Positions 44,964 through 56,923 of a stretch of 64,000 nucleotides of DNA are shown in pieces. The DNA comes from Riptortus pedestris. Its lineage: Eukaryota > Arthropoda > Insecta > Hemiptera > Alydidae. Below the pieces are notes generated by a model that had not been told where the DNA came from, made no database searches, and saw nothing but the letters and a program-made list of their open reading frames with translations. The translations under genes and the position numbers were made by a program. The first letter of the stretch is position 1; each line of letters opens with the position of its first letter. The stretch spans positions 87,637,501-87,701,500 of the forward strand of contig CM032231.1 in the NCBI GenBank assembly GCA_019009955.1, read 5' to 3'.

Positions 44964-47900
44964 CCACCCATAGAAGGAACATACTCCTATCGTGTATACA
45001 CACTTGCTACAGGTTTTTCAAGGGGGGAAAGTTTATGTCAGAAAAGTTAGGAAAATTTACCATTTCCTTTGTAAACTGAAATAAATTCTCTTTTCGTGAC
45101 CCATGAAGCACGGTAGCACTAATGTTCTGCGGACCATGTTCAATTTTCTACAGCGTTTCGAGGCGAAGTCTTTCACGAGGAGCTTCTCGCTTATGACATA
45201 AAGTTTCAGAATCATTCTCTATTAATGCCTAACGTATTAGCAGTATTAATATCATGTGTGTACTCATGACGCATGAACATGTGAGGTACATTTACAAAAA
45301 AAAAACCGGTACATCATCTGTGAACATTGTATGCTCTAGAAACTTATACATTTAAGTCTATCGATACCATACTCGTTTTTTACCACATTCAAGAAAGGAC
45401 TAGGGGTTTAGAGAAACTCCGCGCATACGATCGAAACATTTTACACAATGGAACCTGTAATAACTTTTTTTTTGTTTAATTGGCTCAGCTAACCCCTACA
45501 CATGCAATTTCCACTCCAAGCAACCATCGCCACACCACCTCCATCATTAATTACACCACTCATGGCCAGAACAAATTTCAAGTCTTATTTATATCTTATT
45601 TTTCACAGACAAACACATACTTTGCCTGAGTTCTTTATCCTTTACATAGGAAACGTGAAACAGGACTTGCCAACAAGATATGATGACGATACTTGATTTT
45701 GTGTCTTTGATAAGCACACCCATTTAATCTCTGTTAAAATAAATAAATGGGTCAAATTATTTCTTTTTAATTTTCTTTACATGACATAGAATTAACAAAA
45801 GATGTAATGAATTCTCTTCCTTTTTTTTCACGTGAAATTCATCTTATAGTAAATACCCTTGTGATTAGATTTGAGGTCAGTAGAAGGGAACCGATCAGTA
45901 TTCAATCTATTCAGCTAAACACTAAGTTGGAAACTAAGTGAGCCATAAACTTGTCCCTAGACTAGTGCTAGCCTGAGTTTCGACGATTTACTTCAAGAAG
46001 ACAAATGGCCAACAGTTCTATAAAACTATATCTCTGAAAGCAGGTATACGAGTAGGGGGTGGAAAAGAATAGGCCTTGTCGGTTTTAAGGCGGAGCGAGG
46101 GACTAAGACGAAGTAGCTGATCTCAGGGCAACATAAATCGAGGGTAAATTGGTCTCAGATTTAGTACAGGCCTATGCCAGAGGCGCTAGAAGCAGTCTCT
46201 TAACGGTATATATCCTCTTCCAGATATAAATGGTTGCCTCGTTCTTAACCCGTAAATCCTCAAAACAGCCATTACTTTCGGAACTTATTGAAGGACGGCA
46301 TCTTAACTTACCAAAACCTCTTACCCAACAAAAAAAGAATGGGGCCCACAGTAGCAACAAAGTACCGCTTTATCCGACACCAAAATATAAATGACAGAAA
46401 ATTCGGTATGCTATCACATATCAGCATATACAAAAAGGAGACAGGAGGAGGAGGGGATGGCTATGATGATAAGGATGACTTTCCAGAATATATAAGCTTT
46501 ATTTACTGTAGAGGAAGAACATCATACAAGTGAATAATTTAACATTGTGACATACAACATAAAAATAAATAATGCCGGATTAATTAATATAAAAGAAAAT
46601 ACTATAATAGATAAATTTGCGGAACTTGCAATGAACACAATAGACCTGACACGGGCCAATTAACTACATACCACGCTATTAAATACGTTATAAAAATACG
46701 CCTGGAAGAAGTGGGAATGAGAGTGGTTACTACCACAAAATTACGGCTAATATAGCACACTTCAAGTAGCCCGAGTACCAAGAAGGGAAGAAATCGCCTA
46801 CGACACGGCAATTCTAGGATAAACTACAATTATCTCATGACTAGTACAGAACCAACCACCGACTTTCAGAACATACAATAACGACGTTGACAATCAAACT
46901 CATACTTATTGACAGCAAACATACCGCACAGCCTACCAGAATTATTACACGACAAAAGCTCTCACTCACATTAAAGAAGGGGGTTTAAATATTTAAAAAT
47001 AATTAATATATTCAGTGAAATATATCCATTGCTCTATAAGAGAATAACCACTCGCAGCAGTATTATATTTAACACTCACATCTCCCATCTATTGGTTTGT
47101 TTGTACATATAGTTCTTGGACAGGCATACTTAATTTTTATGTCACTAGCTGATGCTGATTTTGTTTCATTTCTTTGTACTTTGTTATTTGATTTTGTTAG
47201 TGTTCAAAAATAAATAGGTTGAATTACAATTTAAAGAAACAAATTGTGTTAATGTTTTTCTTTATTGAAAGAGCTGTGAAAACTTATTGAAAAATATGCT
47301 TATCTGAGAAAATGGCGCATAGTTCTGATATTTAAAAGCTACCAGAGATCAAAACACATCGAAAATTAAAGATTTAAATTTGTTGACGTGCAATAACAGA
47401 ACTACCGATTATTGCTGCATCTAGCAGTTAAGCAATTAATGAACTCTTTAGATTTTGAAAATAAAACTTTTGAGGAGTGGAGACGAGATAAAGATATATA
47501 AATAAATGAAATATCTGTGCTCAAATAAAACTGAGTTTCAGTAAACCGCATTCTACATTTAGCGCTTTAATTAGTTGAATATTAAAAAGGAAGTTCGCAA
47601 ATAGCAACCCCCTTCCAAAAATTATAAAGTTAAGTTAAAGAAACTCGATATTAAAATATATACTATTTAACGTTTATAATAAAGTTTTGGTACGTCTAAC
47701 GGGCATTTTATTTTACATCCACTAACCTACTTATGACAAAGTATCATATGAAAAAATATCAAAACATGAAAAACACTGTTAGTCAATGATCCTAATCTTA
47801 GCCGAGTTTTAGGTGCTTAGACAAAAGAGAAAATCGAAAAGATATAAGGCTATAGCATAATAGGGTTTTATAACTTTAATAAACTGAGTTATTCCTGTAA

Positions 47901-49360
47901 ACTAGCCTGTAAGATCCAGTCCAACTCTAAACCGTTCCTACTGGCCCGACATTTTAAGTGTTTTAACATAGTTTGGTAAGAATCGTTTGAAAAATGCGTT
48001 AATAGACTCAGCATTCCCTGAAGTGTTCTGTAATGACAAATTGTGATGCCCATATAACGTCATAATGGTGCCATTTTAGTGTGATGAGCTTGTATTTCAA
48101 CTGCACGTGGGGGAAAACACCTGCGTGGGTTTAAGGAAAACCTGCGTAAAAGGAATTTTGAAATTTTCAATTGGAAATTCAAGAAGTCGTCCAATAGAAG
48201 AAGTGAATGCGGCTGGAATTCTTTAGAAATGCTAATAGTTTTTTCTCAACAACGGACCTCCCCCCCCCCCCTTGAGGGTGTGCATTATGCCATCAATACT
48301 TCACCGATTTTCTTTTTTATCAGGGCAACCCTCTAAGAAATAATAATAATAATAATAAAAGACTATTGTGGGTATAAAAAAGGAAGTAGGGAGACGTAAG
48401 CCCCTTTTTTGATGAGAACAAGGGAGAGCTAGGAGGCCGCAATTAGTCCCCTCAAAGAGTTCTCCCTTTTATAATAACTCATTCACCCCTCGTATAATAA
48501 ATAAAGAGCTGGATTCAAAGGCACCCCAGGCCAGTACTTTAATCCTCATTCTCCTATAATTATTTTAACGAAGATTATCTATCCCTTCTATCCTTACACA
48601 AATAGTTATTTATATATGAACTACATCGTCATGGGTCGTCGCTCAGTCTTTGCCCAGCGACAGAAAGGTCAGAGACTTTCCCTTAATAATATTAGATTAC
48701 GTTGTTTATTCATACACAAGAACAATAATTATTAAATGTGTTCATAAATAACATTATGTATTTTAATAGGCTGATGTGTTTTAGCGATTTTCTACTACGA
48801 AACCACAATTGAGTTCCGATTCAAAATCATACTCAATGACTACTTCAAAATCACGAGAAAAAAATTCTCGTCCTTTGGCCAAGTACGATATTTATATAAA
48901 AATAAAGCTTACGGAAAATATATCAGAAAACATTTTAAAAACTTTGAATAGTAGTTGAGAGAATTCAGGCTCATTTCTATTCAATTTAACTTTACTTCCT
49001 ATAAATAAATATTTATGTTGTAGAATTTCATTTCATGAAAAATATAATGACAACGACCGTTGATTTGCAAGTAATTTAGCTGAATGCATCAAGGACGAAT
49101 GCATGTAGGATCTAGAAAATTAATCTTAAGATTTTGAAGAATTAATCTCCAATGATGAATAACATACTGAAAAATTACGTTATGGAGGTGCTGAGAAAAC
49201 AGTTACTTTTCCACGGGGTGGATATTATCTTGCAATCTAATCTTTATACTTCTCGAAATAAGAAGCCACCTAAAATAATAATATTTGAAATTACGCTAAG
49301 CGATAGATATGCTGAAAGTGAAAATGTCATGTGTTAGGAGTGGGAGTTACATGAAGCCTA
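44964..49360. other. no recognised gene or element
   Basis: About 4.4 kb of A+T-rich sequence. Short frames (45502-45696, 46172-46360, 46288-46533, 46602-46811, 49152-49337) carry no family signature. An (AAT)n run lies at about 48339-48358 and a C12-13 run at about 48260-48272. Confidence 0.4.
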
Positions 49361-49530
49361 AAAAAAAAAAGTCAGTCACGCAGGGGCTGCGTTAACTAAG
49401 CAGATCCCCCCCCTCTCACTGGTCCGACTTCAGCCGTTAACGAACTTGATCTTTCATTTTACATTATACGAAATATCGAGTTTGGAAACGATCAAACAAA
49501 AATTGCTACCGCTAGTGCGGTAACAGACAA

Positions 49531-49593
<63 letters not shown>

Positions 49594-49720
49594 GTTTTGA
49601 ACGGACCTCATTGTCGTCATCTACTAGGTAGGATCAATGGACATTTGAAGAAAAATTTCGAAAATTCCGTCATGAGTACAACCTCAATAGCTGATTTCCC
49701 TTAAGGGAAATCTGCTAAAA
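49361..49720 (+). mobile_element. HINE copy with core deletion
   Basis: 5' GTCAGTCACGCAGGGGCTGCG and AAGCAGAT, then directly CCTCTCACTGGTCCGACTTC, so roughly 200 bp of core is absent. ACCGCTAGTGCGGTAACAGAC leads into (TA)n (about 49534-49573) with ACACATACAC variants. The 3' block, palindrome and TGCTAAAA end are intact. Confidence 0.85.
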
Positions 49721-52381
49721 GTATGCATTTTTTAACTCGGTTAATAACGGAGATAGACCTGGGTTTTTGTATTTTATACATTTTATTTAAAAACAAATAC
49801 TGATCGAATGTGATTAACCAACTATATACAATCGGAACTTTATTGTGCAATTACGACCAAACTCTAGCAATTATAATACTAAGAATTATCCCATAGTCAG
49901 CCTTTATTAACAACCTAGCTTATCAACCTTAAGTTCCAAAGTCGATAATTAAAGAAGGGCATATTACCACAAACAAGAAATTTGAAGTGCTAAAACAAGA
50001 CTGATTGATAGTGGTGGCTTTAGCCGTCGGGAAACTTTGCTTAATCCCAGCAGTGCAGACCAAATTTCTAACAAGTTGAACCCGCAGTAAAAGTAGGGAC
50101 AGCCTCTCCTTTCCCATCCAGCGTCCCACTAAGCCTCTGCAAATAGGTTTGTTTGTTGTAAGCAAAAATAAAAACATTCAAAACATTAAAAAAAAATAAA
50201 AACGTTCTTGTAAAGGTCATATTTCTCTACAGATTCATTTAGAAATGATGGAATAAAAAGAGAAAATTCAATCCAGGCAATTAATTATGGACAAAAATCA
50301 AAGAGTCCGTCTCCCCTCCTCCATTCCAAATTGAGGAGTCCACACTCTTTACACGAGTACTGAAAAGTGGAAATAGAGAGCTAATTTCAATCGTTATCTA
50401 CCAACAAGCTCTTTTAAGGTATTCCTTCATACAAACTGGCTCAACAGGTCAATGTAATTGGGAAATAATTAATTAGTCAGCAGAACCAATTACCTATAAT
50501 AAATTCTGAACAATATTACGTTATAAAGAGAATGTATTGGAAGAGAAATAAAATTCATGGCTGTGGGGGAAATTAAAGACAGCATTTCAAATTAAATCCT
50601 GTTTGCTAATTATATACACTGCCCCCCCCCCCATACAGGAAAATCCCAGCAATTAAAATGCAGTCCAGATAATTTAATAAATTATTTTCCTATATAATTT
50701 ATTTAATGTATATTAGGCATTCTATGATTAATATTCATTAAAATACTCATTCCATCCTTCCAATTTTCAACATATGGGAACATTTCAAAATATATTATTA
50801 CAGAATGATAATGCAATATATAGACACAAAAATCGTTTATTTTTAATAACATAGTTCCGTTGAGGAAATCTACATTAAAAATAACAGTATATATATCACA
50901 GTCGGATGAGTAGGCTAGATGATTTGATATAGGGGAAGAGGGACGGCTAGAAAGTAGTTTTTCGATGTATTCAGAAGATATAGTAATATGAAAAGGGTAG
51001 CTAGAGAAAAAATATGTGTTTTGTGTGTGCATATGTATATATATGCTTGTTTGTTCACGAACAAGTGACAGTAATATTTCTTTGATCGTATTTGATTTTA
51101 TCGTTAAGATCATATAAAATAAGTATAGTCGAAATATGTCCCTAATTATTAGTAGGGTCGAAACATATTAAATAAGCAATCTCGTAAAAAATATTCTACA
51201 ATTGTTCTTTCTTTTCATTATTATTTCTATCTTCAACGTTAACCAAAGTATTTTAATTTTTTATTAAAGCGTTAAGTAGTTATTCCTCCTTATCTCAATT
51301 TAGCAATAAGCCAATATACCACGGGACGTATAATTTGCGACCTTCATAAAGTGACATAAATGAGATATGTGACTTCATTAACGGTTATTCCATAATACTT
51401 CAAAAGACCTCAATTTACCAGTATGAACAGTTATTTAAATATAATGAATTTTCTCTAAAAGGAATATACACAGAGGTATTTGTATTTTTTTTATCTTTTT
51501 TCGCATTCAGCCTTCACTTAAATCCCTCTCCCACCAATTCGATTTTCATTTAGTGTACCTGAATCCTGTCCAGCTCAAAATTCGTTTTCGTAAGCGACTT
51601 GTTATGGTACAAATATAGCCTAGAAAGAGAATAGGCGACTTGGAAAATATGCTCAATGTCCGCAGTACACCTGCGTGGCATGTTTTTTTGTCCTTATATT
51701 AATATATACGGAATATCCCAATGAATGATCCCGTGTTTTGAATCATTTGGAACTGGAAATCCCGAAGGCTGAAACCCATGTTCAAGTTCCTACCAACTCA
51801 AATATTTCTTTTCTAATATAATAATAATTAACAAACATCATTATAAATTACATATCTCAGGTAGCTGGTTACAAACAACTGGATAAATACCAGTCTACGG
51901 AACGATGCGCGCAGGGTATCTTGTCCTCAGTAGATGCCAAACCCTCAAATGGGGCATTTTTCAGGAAACAAAAACAATTAATAAAACAAAATGTTTAATT
52001 TGAAACATTAAAAACGCAGGTAATTATGTCTGAGTGTTTTAAAACAATCATCATTTATTTCAACTTAAATTAAAGTTTCCTCTCTATGAAATTTTAAGAA
52101 GCACCACAAGTTGTTGACTAAAGATAATCTACATAAAATGTTTACCAACCTCAGCATCTGGGCCATGACAAAAGGTGTCAAGCCCAGTAGAAGGAGAATC
52201 CAATGCCTGTTGTGATAACACCCCATGTCTGCTTAAATCCATTTAAAACAGCCAGTTGCCACAAAGCCTGTCACAAAGTAACCTCAAGCAAAGTGCGTGT
52301 AGGCGTGCCTGTATAGCTAAAATGTTGATCGGGCTTAATTAACAATGCTTATTACTGCACGGTCTTAGAAATGAAAACATG
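49721..52381. other. no recognised gene or element
   Basis: Minus-strand frames at 49929-50177 and 50703-51113 (136 codons) lack recognised motifs. The latter has an irregular composition and no context. A weak HINE-like string (CCCTCTCCCACCAATTCGATTT) lies near 51525. Confidence 0.4.
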
Positions 52382-52389
52382 GTGTATAC

Positions 52390-52925
52390 CATATGTGGGC
52401 AACCACCGGCCCGCGCTAAGTTTTGATCCGGCCAGTGAGACATTTTGAAAAACCCAATTAAACAAAATATTACACTACTTACTCCAAATGAAGAAGATGA
52501 GGAGAGATTTGTGCGTTTGGCAGTAATTATAAGAACAATTCTTTTCATTGATGAAAGTTAATAAATCAAAACATCGTACAAGGCTGACTGACGATAATTT
52601 GGAAAATTCTTTACGTCTTTGTATCAGTGGAATTAATCCAAATATCGATTGATTAGCTTCCCAAATTCAAATCTCATTGATTTTGGTGACGCTATTTAAC
52701 TTTCTTGGTTTTGTAATAATTCCAAATTTTACCATTTAATTATAATGTTGTACATATTTTTTTCATCATTTTGTTATCTTAATAAATTGTATAATAATTA
52801 CTTTGTCGTTATAATTTCATGTCTGATATCTATCTTTAAAAATTATGAACACTACTTTAAAATGCACTACTTTTAAACGCACACTGAAGTTTGGCCCACA
52901 AAATGTCAAAGGTTGCCCATGCCTG
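52390..52925 (+). mobile_element. internally deleted hAT transposon
   Basis: A 536-bp element with 8-bp target duplications GTGTATAC at 52382-52389 and 52926-52933. The terminal inverted repeats share TGGGCAACC and continue with GGCCCGCG-like sequence, a form common to Charlie-type hATs. The plus strand at 52551-52684 still reads MKVNKSKHRTRLTDDNLENS, then LRLCISGINPNID, the C-terminal end of a hAT transposase (the RLTDxxLENSLR and PDI blocks near the dimerisation region), interrupted by TGA at 52650. All upstream catalytic regions are missing, so it could move only with transposase from elsewhere. Confidence 0.88.
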
Positions 52926-53439
52926 GTGTATACCATGCTACCTACATTCAGAACTTATAGATCATGTATTTCGTACATCTCAAATAATAATAATTAACAG
53001 AGAGTAAACTTTGATTTTACTAAAAAAAACCCAAGTTGTCATTTCTTTAACTTCTATTAACATATTTAATTTAATTAATCAATGTTTCATTTTGCTTTTA
53101 TTAAATTTTATAAAAAGACATGATTTTTCTTTCTATTTTCAAATAAGTATTTAAATTTTCTGAAACAAATAGTCTTTTGATAGAGGTTATTACTATAGTG
53201 AGTCATATTAAGAAGTCACAGTAATACGGTAGAGCAACTTGACAACATTAAAACAAAAATTAATTCAATTCAGTCATATATAAATTTTCTTAAAACAAAA
53301 AGAAACAAAGTACAATATTGAAGATGAAAATAGAACAAGAAGTAAGCCGGCAAAATACATTCAACAAGAGTGGACTGTGACCAAAGACTTAATTATACAT
53401 TAAGCCCCTGGAGCGTGATAAAGTTTAACATGAGTAAAG

Positions 53440-53700
53440 GGGTGACCCTATTCGTTGGGAGCGAGTCGGCACAAGAGCCTGTCATTAAGGGGAATAGCGC
53501 GCGCTGCTTTAAAAGCTAGAAAGACAATAGACTTACAAATTAGGCTGGCCCATAGCAACATGTGCTCGACCTTCGCTCTCTACCGGCCAACTTTCAAACA
53601 ATCTCATTTAGTAACAACTACTCTTGTATTTCAGATCATAAATAAATAGCGCCTGTCTTATCATAGGCAGAGCCGTGAGAGCTAGAATCCACTAGCCTAC
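53440..53700. other. GC-richer unassigned patch
   Basis: Stands out in composition (GCGCGCGCTGC at about 53497) and ends near a TATATAAAA motif (53702-53710). No coding or element signature was recognised. A regulatory or LTR-derived origin is possible but not shown. Confidence 0.25.
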
Positions 53701-53780
53701 TCTATATAAAAATGTATTTATTTAATCTATTTCTGTATAAGTGTATAACAGATGAGCATGTAGTGTCTAGCAACATCTTG

Positions 53781-53784
<4 letters not shown>

Positions 53785-53822
<38 letters not shown>

Positions 53823-54070
53823 TTCTTTCTTTATTATTCTGTTCACTCTCTAGCAGTCGAAATTTGTAATTAATCATTAATAAACTTGATATTTAACCGT
53901 TTTAAAACTAAAGGTGGAATTCATTAATTGCTGAAATCGGACCATTGGGAGGGGGATTTCGAAAATTTGAAATACGGGTATCTCAGTTATTACACGTCGG
54001 ACCGCATACATAGGAATAATATAATTGCAAATTTAATTTCCTATAAATTTTATAATATACATTTTCCTCT
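53785..54070 (-). mobile_element. HINE core unit in tandem with the next copy
   Basis: On the minus strand it follows the 3' end of the copy at 54071-54655: a core without a 5' block (GGTCCGATTTCAGCAATTAATG, in two parts), GACTGCTAGAGAGTGAACAGA, then (TA)n at 53787-53818. It mirrors the head-to-tail arrangement at 12272-17043. Confidence 0.7.
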
Positions 54071-54655
54071 ATTAGCAGATTTACATTAGGAGAAATCAGC
54101 TATTGAGGCTGTCCTTATGATGGGATTTTCAAAAATTTCCTCAAATGTCCATCGATCCAAGCCAGGAGATAACCAAAATGAGGTCAGTCCAAAATTATGT
54201 ATGCGTGTGTGTTAGTGAGTATTTGCTAACGCTCTAGTGGTTGCAATTTTTGTCTGATCGTTACCAAACTCGATATTTAAACGTTTTATGTAAAAATGAA
54301 GATCAAGTTCGTAAACGACTAAAATCTGGTTTAGAGGGGGAGAATTCGAAAAATCTCCGTTGTTGTAGGAAAATTGTACAGAATCTATCTTATTTCAAAA
54401 GTTATGTTCTATAAATATTGTTATACACGTTTTTTTTCAATATATTGATTATTAACCAGGATATTTGGATTTTTTAGTTTTCGGTCTTTAGTAAACCTCT
54501 CCTACTCATGTCATATTAAAAAAAAAAATCTGTTATAACTGAAGCCTAAATAACAAATATTGCTCTCATTGAACTTTTACGTTTTAAGATAAATACAAAC
54601 ACGTGACGTGGAAAATCTGCTTAGTAACGCAGCCCCTGCGTGTCGGACTTTTTTG
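54071..54655 (-). mobile_element. HINE copy, minus strand
   Basis: The 5' end at 54655 reads AAAAAAGTCCGACACGCAGG and GCTGCGTTACTAAGCAGATTTTCC on the minus strand. The core and CCACTAGAGCGTTAGCAAAT follow, with ACTCACTAACACACACGC in place of a TA tract. The 3' block with GGACATTTGAGG and a diverged palindrome ends AATCTGCTAATA at 54071. Confidence 0.8.
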
Positions 54656-55430
54656 AATATTAGCCGAGGTATTTTTTTTATTCCCTCTTGTACTGATCGG
54701 ATTTTTATTTAGAAATAGAGATTATATCAGAAGAGTGTTATACTAGCATGTGGGAAATGTGCTTATTTCCTACGAGAGGGGCTTTAAAGCTTGTACGGTA
54801 GTAATGATTCCGAAAAACAGGTAGGAAGTTTAGGATGAAAGATCAGAAATGTTCGCGATGTGTTTTCATAAGAACTATTAATTTTGCATAGTAGAGAAAC
54901 ATTGTTTATCACTTAAACTCGTTTCTCCAAAACATAATTCCACCATCCATTCTTCAATCTCGTTAGCCACTACAAGATAATTTATCACTTTAGGCCAATA
55001 AAGTCAATCAAGGGAGGGAGGTAAGACAGGGTACCCAGATGGTTCCAATAGAGGTTAGTTTGGACATCAAAGGAGCTCCTCAAGGGATCCCAATTTCGCC
55101 TTTGCTGATGAACTGGTGTCATTACTTATCAGTGGCTAGCCTTTTGACCAATCTCTCAAGCTTGTAAAGTACTTATATTCATTTATAATTAAAATTAAAC
55201 AAATTATAACAATTGAGGTTTCAACTATTTTGTTGGGAATTCTTGTTTTGGGCCAATTGCCGGCATCGCGTCCACAACATCTCGTTAATATTCGGCACCA
55301 TCGGCCGCCATCTTTGGGCGGTTCGTTCTTCTTTTTAACATGGTTTAGTTGAAGTATAGAAACCTTCATTTAGGGGCAGGATAACAATTGATTATATATC
55401 CTTCTTGTAACTGTTGCCTGTTGGGACGCA
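54656..55430. other. no recognised gene
   Basis: A fragment GTGGGAAATGTGCTTATTTCC near 54751 resembles an inverted HINE 5' block. Otherwise unassigned. Confidence 0.35.
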
Positions 55431-55495
55431 GATTAGCCATGTGAGTTAAAAGCATTGGCTTTAATATCACATGGTAAACCTAGAGTGGCTGTTAG
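55431..55495 (+). mobile_element. SINE head fragment
   Basis: CAGATTAGCCATGTGAGTTA, GCATTGGCTTTAATATCACA and TGGTAAACCTAGAGTGGC follow the SINE head up to just before box B. The SINE 3' part is found at 56160-56230, so the two may be one element broken by later events. Confidence 0.7.
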
Positions 55496-55848
55496 TTTGT
55501 TGCATTCTGGGCAAAAAACATCAAGGTCATCAATGCCCAACACTTATCGCACTGTATTTGAGTTCCCTGACCATGAGAAATCGCCGACACACGCACATTA
55601 GGACGGTTTTTTTTTTGGTTTTTTTTTATTTATTCTTTTCCCCCTTTTTCTCATTATTTATTATTTCATTTTTTTACTTTTTCAATATTTCTTTTTAAAT
55701 TTGATTTCTTTCTTTTTCCCTTACATTCATATTCTCTGTTTCAACCCACCCCTCCTTTTAATTTTTCAAATTATTCAAACTAACTATTTAAGTAAATATT
55801 AAAATCAATGCTATTAATCAAATTAAAACTATTGAAAGAAATAATAAC

Positions 55849-56159
55849 AATAAAAGATTGGTTATATACACTTTCTCGATCCGAAGTATAAGAGCGGAGA
55901 TATTTCGAATTTTCTAAATTCCTCCCCCCCCCCAACTGGTCTGCTTTCAGCCTTTAACGAACTTGATCTTTCTTTTTATATAAAACGATCAAATATCAAG
56001 TTTCGTAACGATCAAACAAAAATTGCGACCGTACGAAATATATATAGTTTTGAATGGACCTCATTTTCGTCATCTCCTGGGCAGTAGTATCGATGGACAT
56101 TTGAGGACATTTTTCGGAAATCGCGTCATGAGTACGACCCTTAAGGGAAATCTGCAAAA
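55849..56159 (+). mobile_element. HINE copy, 5' truncated
   Basis: Core from GATTGGTTATATACACTTTC, TTAACGAACTTGATCTTTC, AAATTGCGACCGTACG, a minimal TATATA, AGTTTTGAATGGACCTCATT and GAGTACGACC. It then skips straight to CTTAAGGGAAATCTGC, so half of the palindrome is lost. Confidence 0.8.
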
Positions 56160-56230
56160 AGGATGGTAACCTGTAGATAACCCGTCCCAATTAGCCATAG
56201 TATCAAAAAGCGGACGTTAGTAAATAAATA
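56160..56230 (+). mobile_element. SINE 3' fragment
   Basis: GGATGGTAACCTGTAGATAA, CCCGTCCCAATTAGCCATAG and GTAAATAAATAA match the SINE 3' end and tail. It abuts the HINE copy's end. Confidence 0.8.
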
Positions 56231-56373
56231 ACTGTTCCTTTTAACAAGTAATTATTAATGCAACACTAAGGTGAAAATATGACGGGATGATGCGATATGG
56301 CATCAAGTCTTCCAAATTCAAGGTAGACTCTAGCTGTTCGCCGATTAAAGCGAGATGAGACATCAGATCTAGT

Positions 56374-56814
56374 CTATTGCGCACTGAATGTAGAGTGTGA
56401 TCCAGTAATTTCAATACTCTGATAAGTATTATAGTGTGGAGGATTGACCATATTCAATTGGGAAATCCTGCATGATAACCAAGCATTACCCGAACCTAAA
56501 ATAAAGTATAAACCTATATTAACAAACGTGAATTGGAGTTTGAGAAAGGGCAGGGGAAATAGATAAGACGCCCCATTGTCCCGTTTCGAGATTTGGGACG
56601 GAAATCTCATCGAGAAATGTAAGGCAGGAGAGTCCCAAGATGGAGTAAAATGTGGAGGTGAAAGAGAGTGAAAGGATAGCAGGGAAAGGTGAAAGAGGCA
56701 GATAATCCAAGGGACAAGGATGTGAAAAGCTGGACGGCAAATCGGCTTAGCCCTTCCCTCAGTGGCCATGGCTGGCTGTCTAGGTCTCCTCACACCACAA
56801 ATACACTTTCTCAC
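56374..56814 (-). other. 146-codon open frame, function not recognised
   Basis: Leucine-, serine- and proline-rich frame with a hydrophobic stretch (FHILVPWIICLFHLSLLSF). No family motif and no supporting splice or promoter signal. It lies between a SINE fragment and the mariner. Probably chance or an unidentified element. Confidence 0.15.
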
Positions 56815-56923
56815 GGCCGGATTAAAAATTAATTTAGTAGATTTTCTCGGGATTGTTACTAAAATCCCTTTCTTTCTTCTATCTCACTCGCTCACTATCT
56901 ACTCTCTCTCACACACATAAATA

